NCBI GenBank assembly: GCA_938010765.1
Contig: CALLVX010000059.1
Location: forward strand, 1-53,467
Source: an uncultured Flavobacteriaceae bacterium
GTDB taxonomy: Bacteria > Bacteroidota > Bacteroidia > Flavobacteriales > Flavobacteriaceae
Length of the DNA stretch: 53,467 bases
Direction of reading: 5' to 3'
Shown: positions 52,169 through 53,467 of the stretch, piece after piece
Numbering within the stretch: the first letter of the stretch is position 1
Layout of the letters: every line of letters begins with the position of its first letter
Translations under genes and position numbers: made by a program
Notes under the pieces: generated by a model
The model's database searches: none
What the model was told of the DNA's origin: nothing
What the model saw: only the letters and a program-made list of their open reading frames with translations

Positions 52169-53251
52169 ATGAAGAATACAAAAGAATTAAGAACATGGTT
52201 GGATGATATGAAGCTCGATCATCCACTAGTAATAGCAGGGCCTTGTAGTGCAGAAACCGAAGAGCAGGTTTTAAAAATTGCACACGAACTAAAAGATTCT
52301 GATGTAAGCTATTATCGTGCTGGTATATGGAAACCAAGAACTAGACCTGGAAACTTTGAAGGGGTTGGTGCCTTAGGTTTAAAGTGGTTACAAAAAGTAA
52401 AAGAAGAAACAGGAATGAAAACCTGTACGGAAGTAGCAAATACGGCTCACGTAAAGTTAGCTTTAGAACATGACATTGATATGTTATGGATTGGTGCTCG
52501 TACTGCCGTTTCTCCTTTTATTATGCAAGAATTGGCCGATGCTTTGCAAGGTACTGATAAACCTGTATTAGTAAAAAACCCTATCAATCCAGATTTGGCT
52601 TTATGGTTAGGTGGTATTGAAAGATTATATACGGCTGATATTAAAAATTTAGGTGCCATTCATAGAGGTTTTTCTACTTATGAAAAAACAAAATATAGAA
52701 ACGTACCAGAATGGCAATTGGCTATTGAGTTTAAAAACAGATTTCCAGATTTACCTTTAATCAATGATCCATCTCATATTACCGGTAAACGTGATATGGT
52801 TTTTGATGTATCTCAAACAGCTTTAGATTTAAACTTTGACGGATTAATGATCGAAACACACTTTGATCCAGATAACGCTTGGAGTGATGCCGCACAACAA
52901 GTAACACCAGATGCTTTAAAGCAAATGATGAAAGATTTAAAAATCAAGAAAGTAACCAACGAAGAGGATGCTTATAAAGATGCTTTAAATAACTTACGTG
53001 CTCAAATTAATGTTGCTGACAACCAGTTAATTGATGTAATGGGTAAACGAATGAAAGTTGCCGATCAAATTGGTGCTTTAAAGAAAGAAAAGAATGTTGC
53101 CGTATTACAAAACAAACGTTGGAACGAGGTTTTAGGTAACATGATTTTAGAAGGCGAAAAAGTAGGTTTAAGTGAAGAATTTGTTTTAAAAATGTTTAAA
53201 GCAATTCACCAAGAATCTATCAATCATCAAGAAAAAGTGATTAACGGATAA
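52169..53251 (+). CDS. Bifunctional DAHP synthase / chorismate mutase
   Basis: First enzyme of the shikimate route fused to chorismate mutase, 360 residues. Residues 1-265 are the type I-beta (KDO8P-like) DAHP synthase: HPLVIAGPCSAET, YYRAGIWKPRTRPGNFEG, GARTAVSPF, LVKNPINPDLALW, NDPSHITG. The C-terminal 85 residues are an AroQ chorismate mutase (LRAQINVADNQLIDVMGKRMKVADQIGALKKE). This architecture is common in Bacteroidota. Together with pheA and tyrA the operon goes from E4P/PEP entry and chorismate to Phe and Tyr. Leu codons are overwhelmingly TTA, unlike the genes before it. Confidence 0.94.
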   Translation: MKNTKELRTWLDDMKLDHPLVIAGPCSAETEEQVLKIAHELKDSDVSYYRAGIWKPRTRPGNFEGVGALGLKWLQKVKEETGMKTCTEVANTAHVKLALEHDIDMLWIGARTAVSPFIMQELADALQGTDKPVLVKNPINPDLALWLGGIERLYTADIKNLGAIHRGFSTYEKTKYRNVPEWQLAIEFKNRFPDLPLINDPSHITGKRDMVFDVSQTALDLNFDGLMIETHFDPDNAWSDAAQQVTPDALKQMMKDLKIKKVTNEEDAYKDALNNLRAQINVADNQLIDVMGKRMKVADQIGALKKEKNVAVLQNKRWNEVLGNMILEGEKVGLSEEFVLKMFKAIHQESINHQEKVING

Positions 53252-53263
53252 TTTTCTTCGCAC

Positions 53264-53309
53264 TTAAAACAAAAAAAACCGCCAAATGGCGGTTTTTTTT
53301 GTTTTAAGA
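53264..53309 (+). terminator. Terminator of the aromatic operon
   Basis: Perfect 21-bp inverted repeat (53264-53284 with 53289-53309), loop AAAT, GC core CCGCC/GGCGG flanked by A8 and T8. It could act in both directions. Confidence 0.95.
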
Positions 53310-53356
53310 ACTCATTTAGTTATTGTACTTTCATACCGCAACCAAACTAACAATAC

Positions 53357-53467
53357 ATGAATACCATTAAAACCATTGATGATGTTATAAAAACATTACA
53401 AAATATTATTGATGAGTCTATCAAAAATAATAGTCCGCTCGGCTATTTTGCCGCGCTATATAAAAAA
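53357..53467 (+). CDS. DUF5995-like protein, partial (runs off the window)
   Basis: Only the first 37 codons are present. MNTIKTIDDVIKTLQNIID and then SPLGYFAALYKK resemble the N-terminus of the DUF5995 family, where the GYFAALY segment is conserved. The family's function is unknown. The AT-rich codon use is like the preceding aroG-type gene. The call rests on a short stretch and should be taken as tentative. Confidence 0.5.
   Translation, partial: MNTIKTIDDVIKTLQNIIDESIKNNSPLGYFAALYKK

Noticed and set aside
1-53467. CRISPR arrays, tRNA or rRNA genes, transposases, integrases, toxin-antitoxin pairs
   Set aside because: Reading both strands showed no regularly spaced repeats, no cloverleaf-like conserved arms and no matching protein families, so none is reported.

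Overview
The window is a chromosomal stretch of a Flavobacteriaceae bacterium (Bacteroidota). The evidence is gldA (gliding ABC ATPase), GLPGLI, DUF5686 and DUF2723 proteins, a flavobacterial TonB, promoters of the TAnnTTTG type, few Shine-Dalgarno sequences and a moderate G+C of about 40% by eye. I cannot name the genus. I saw no rRNA, tRNA, CRISPR, insertion sequence or prophage.

Layout. 1-9 kb: etfBA (minus) diverges from pdhB across a near-perfect operator-like palindrome. Then come a DUF5686 outer-membrane protein, soluble pyrophosphatase ppa and the membrane pyrophosphatase hppA. 9-18 kb: tonB (minus), an App1-type phosphatase, a deoxynucleoside kinase (minus), and a histidine kinase/response regulator pair (minus) divergent from a GLPGLI protein plus a TonB-receptor-like barrel. 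A 20-bp perfect inverted repeat lies in that divergent gap. 18-25.6 kb: metK behind a SAM-II-type riboswitch whose loop holds three hairpins, then metY behind a SAM-I riboswitch, a trifunctional MetX-aspartokinase-homoserine dehydrogenase fusion, and a second sulfhydrylase. 25.6-34.2 kb: a lipocalin-like lipoprotein (minus), then an Rrf2 regulator and the sulfate-assimilation genes (DUF2061, cysH, cysD, cysN, HEPN-tailed sulfite reductase, cobA, ferredoxin-NADP reductase). Three copies of one operator-like motif precede genes of this block. 34.2-39.7 kb: a second SAM-I riboswitch, split metH with a small ABM-fold gene between the halves, and metF. 39.7-47.9 kb: PagL-like deacylase, a DUF2807 lipoprotein, a serine hydrolase, a membrane-tethered LuxR regulator, a DUF2723 glycosyltransferase-like protein and a small unknown. 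47.9-53.5 kb: gldA (minus), then the aromatic operon pheA, aminotransferase, tyrA, aroG-chorismate mutase, and the start of a DUF5995-like gene.

How the genes fit together. The centre of the window is one metabolic block. Sulfate is activated and reduced to sulfide (cysDN, cysH, sulfite reductase, siroheme enzyme, reductase). Sulfide is fixed onto acylated homoserine (MetX-ThrA, MetY, MetZ). Homocysteine is methylated (MetH, MetF) and converted to SAM (MetK). Three SAM riboswitches of two classes control three points of it.

The most striking signal is upstream of pheA. A 23-codon leader ORF carries six Phe and three Tyr codons, and is followed by a mutually exclusive antiterminator/terminator pair. 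This is a textbook ribosome-mediated attenuator, here in a Bacteroidota aromatic operon. The 3' end of that operon (late tyrA, aroG and the next gene) switches to a much more AT-rich codon usage, suggesting imported DNA.
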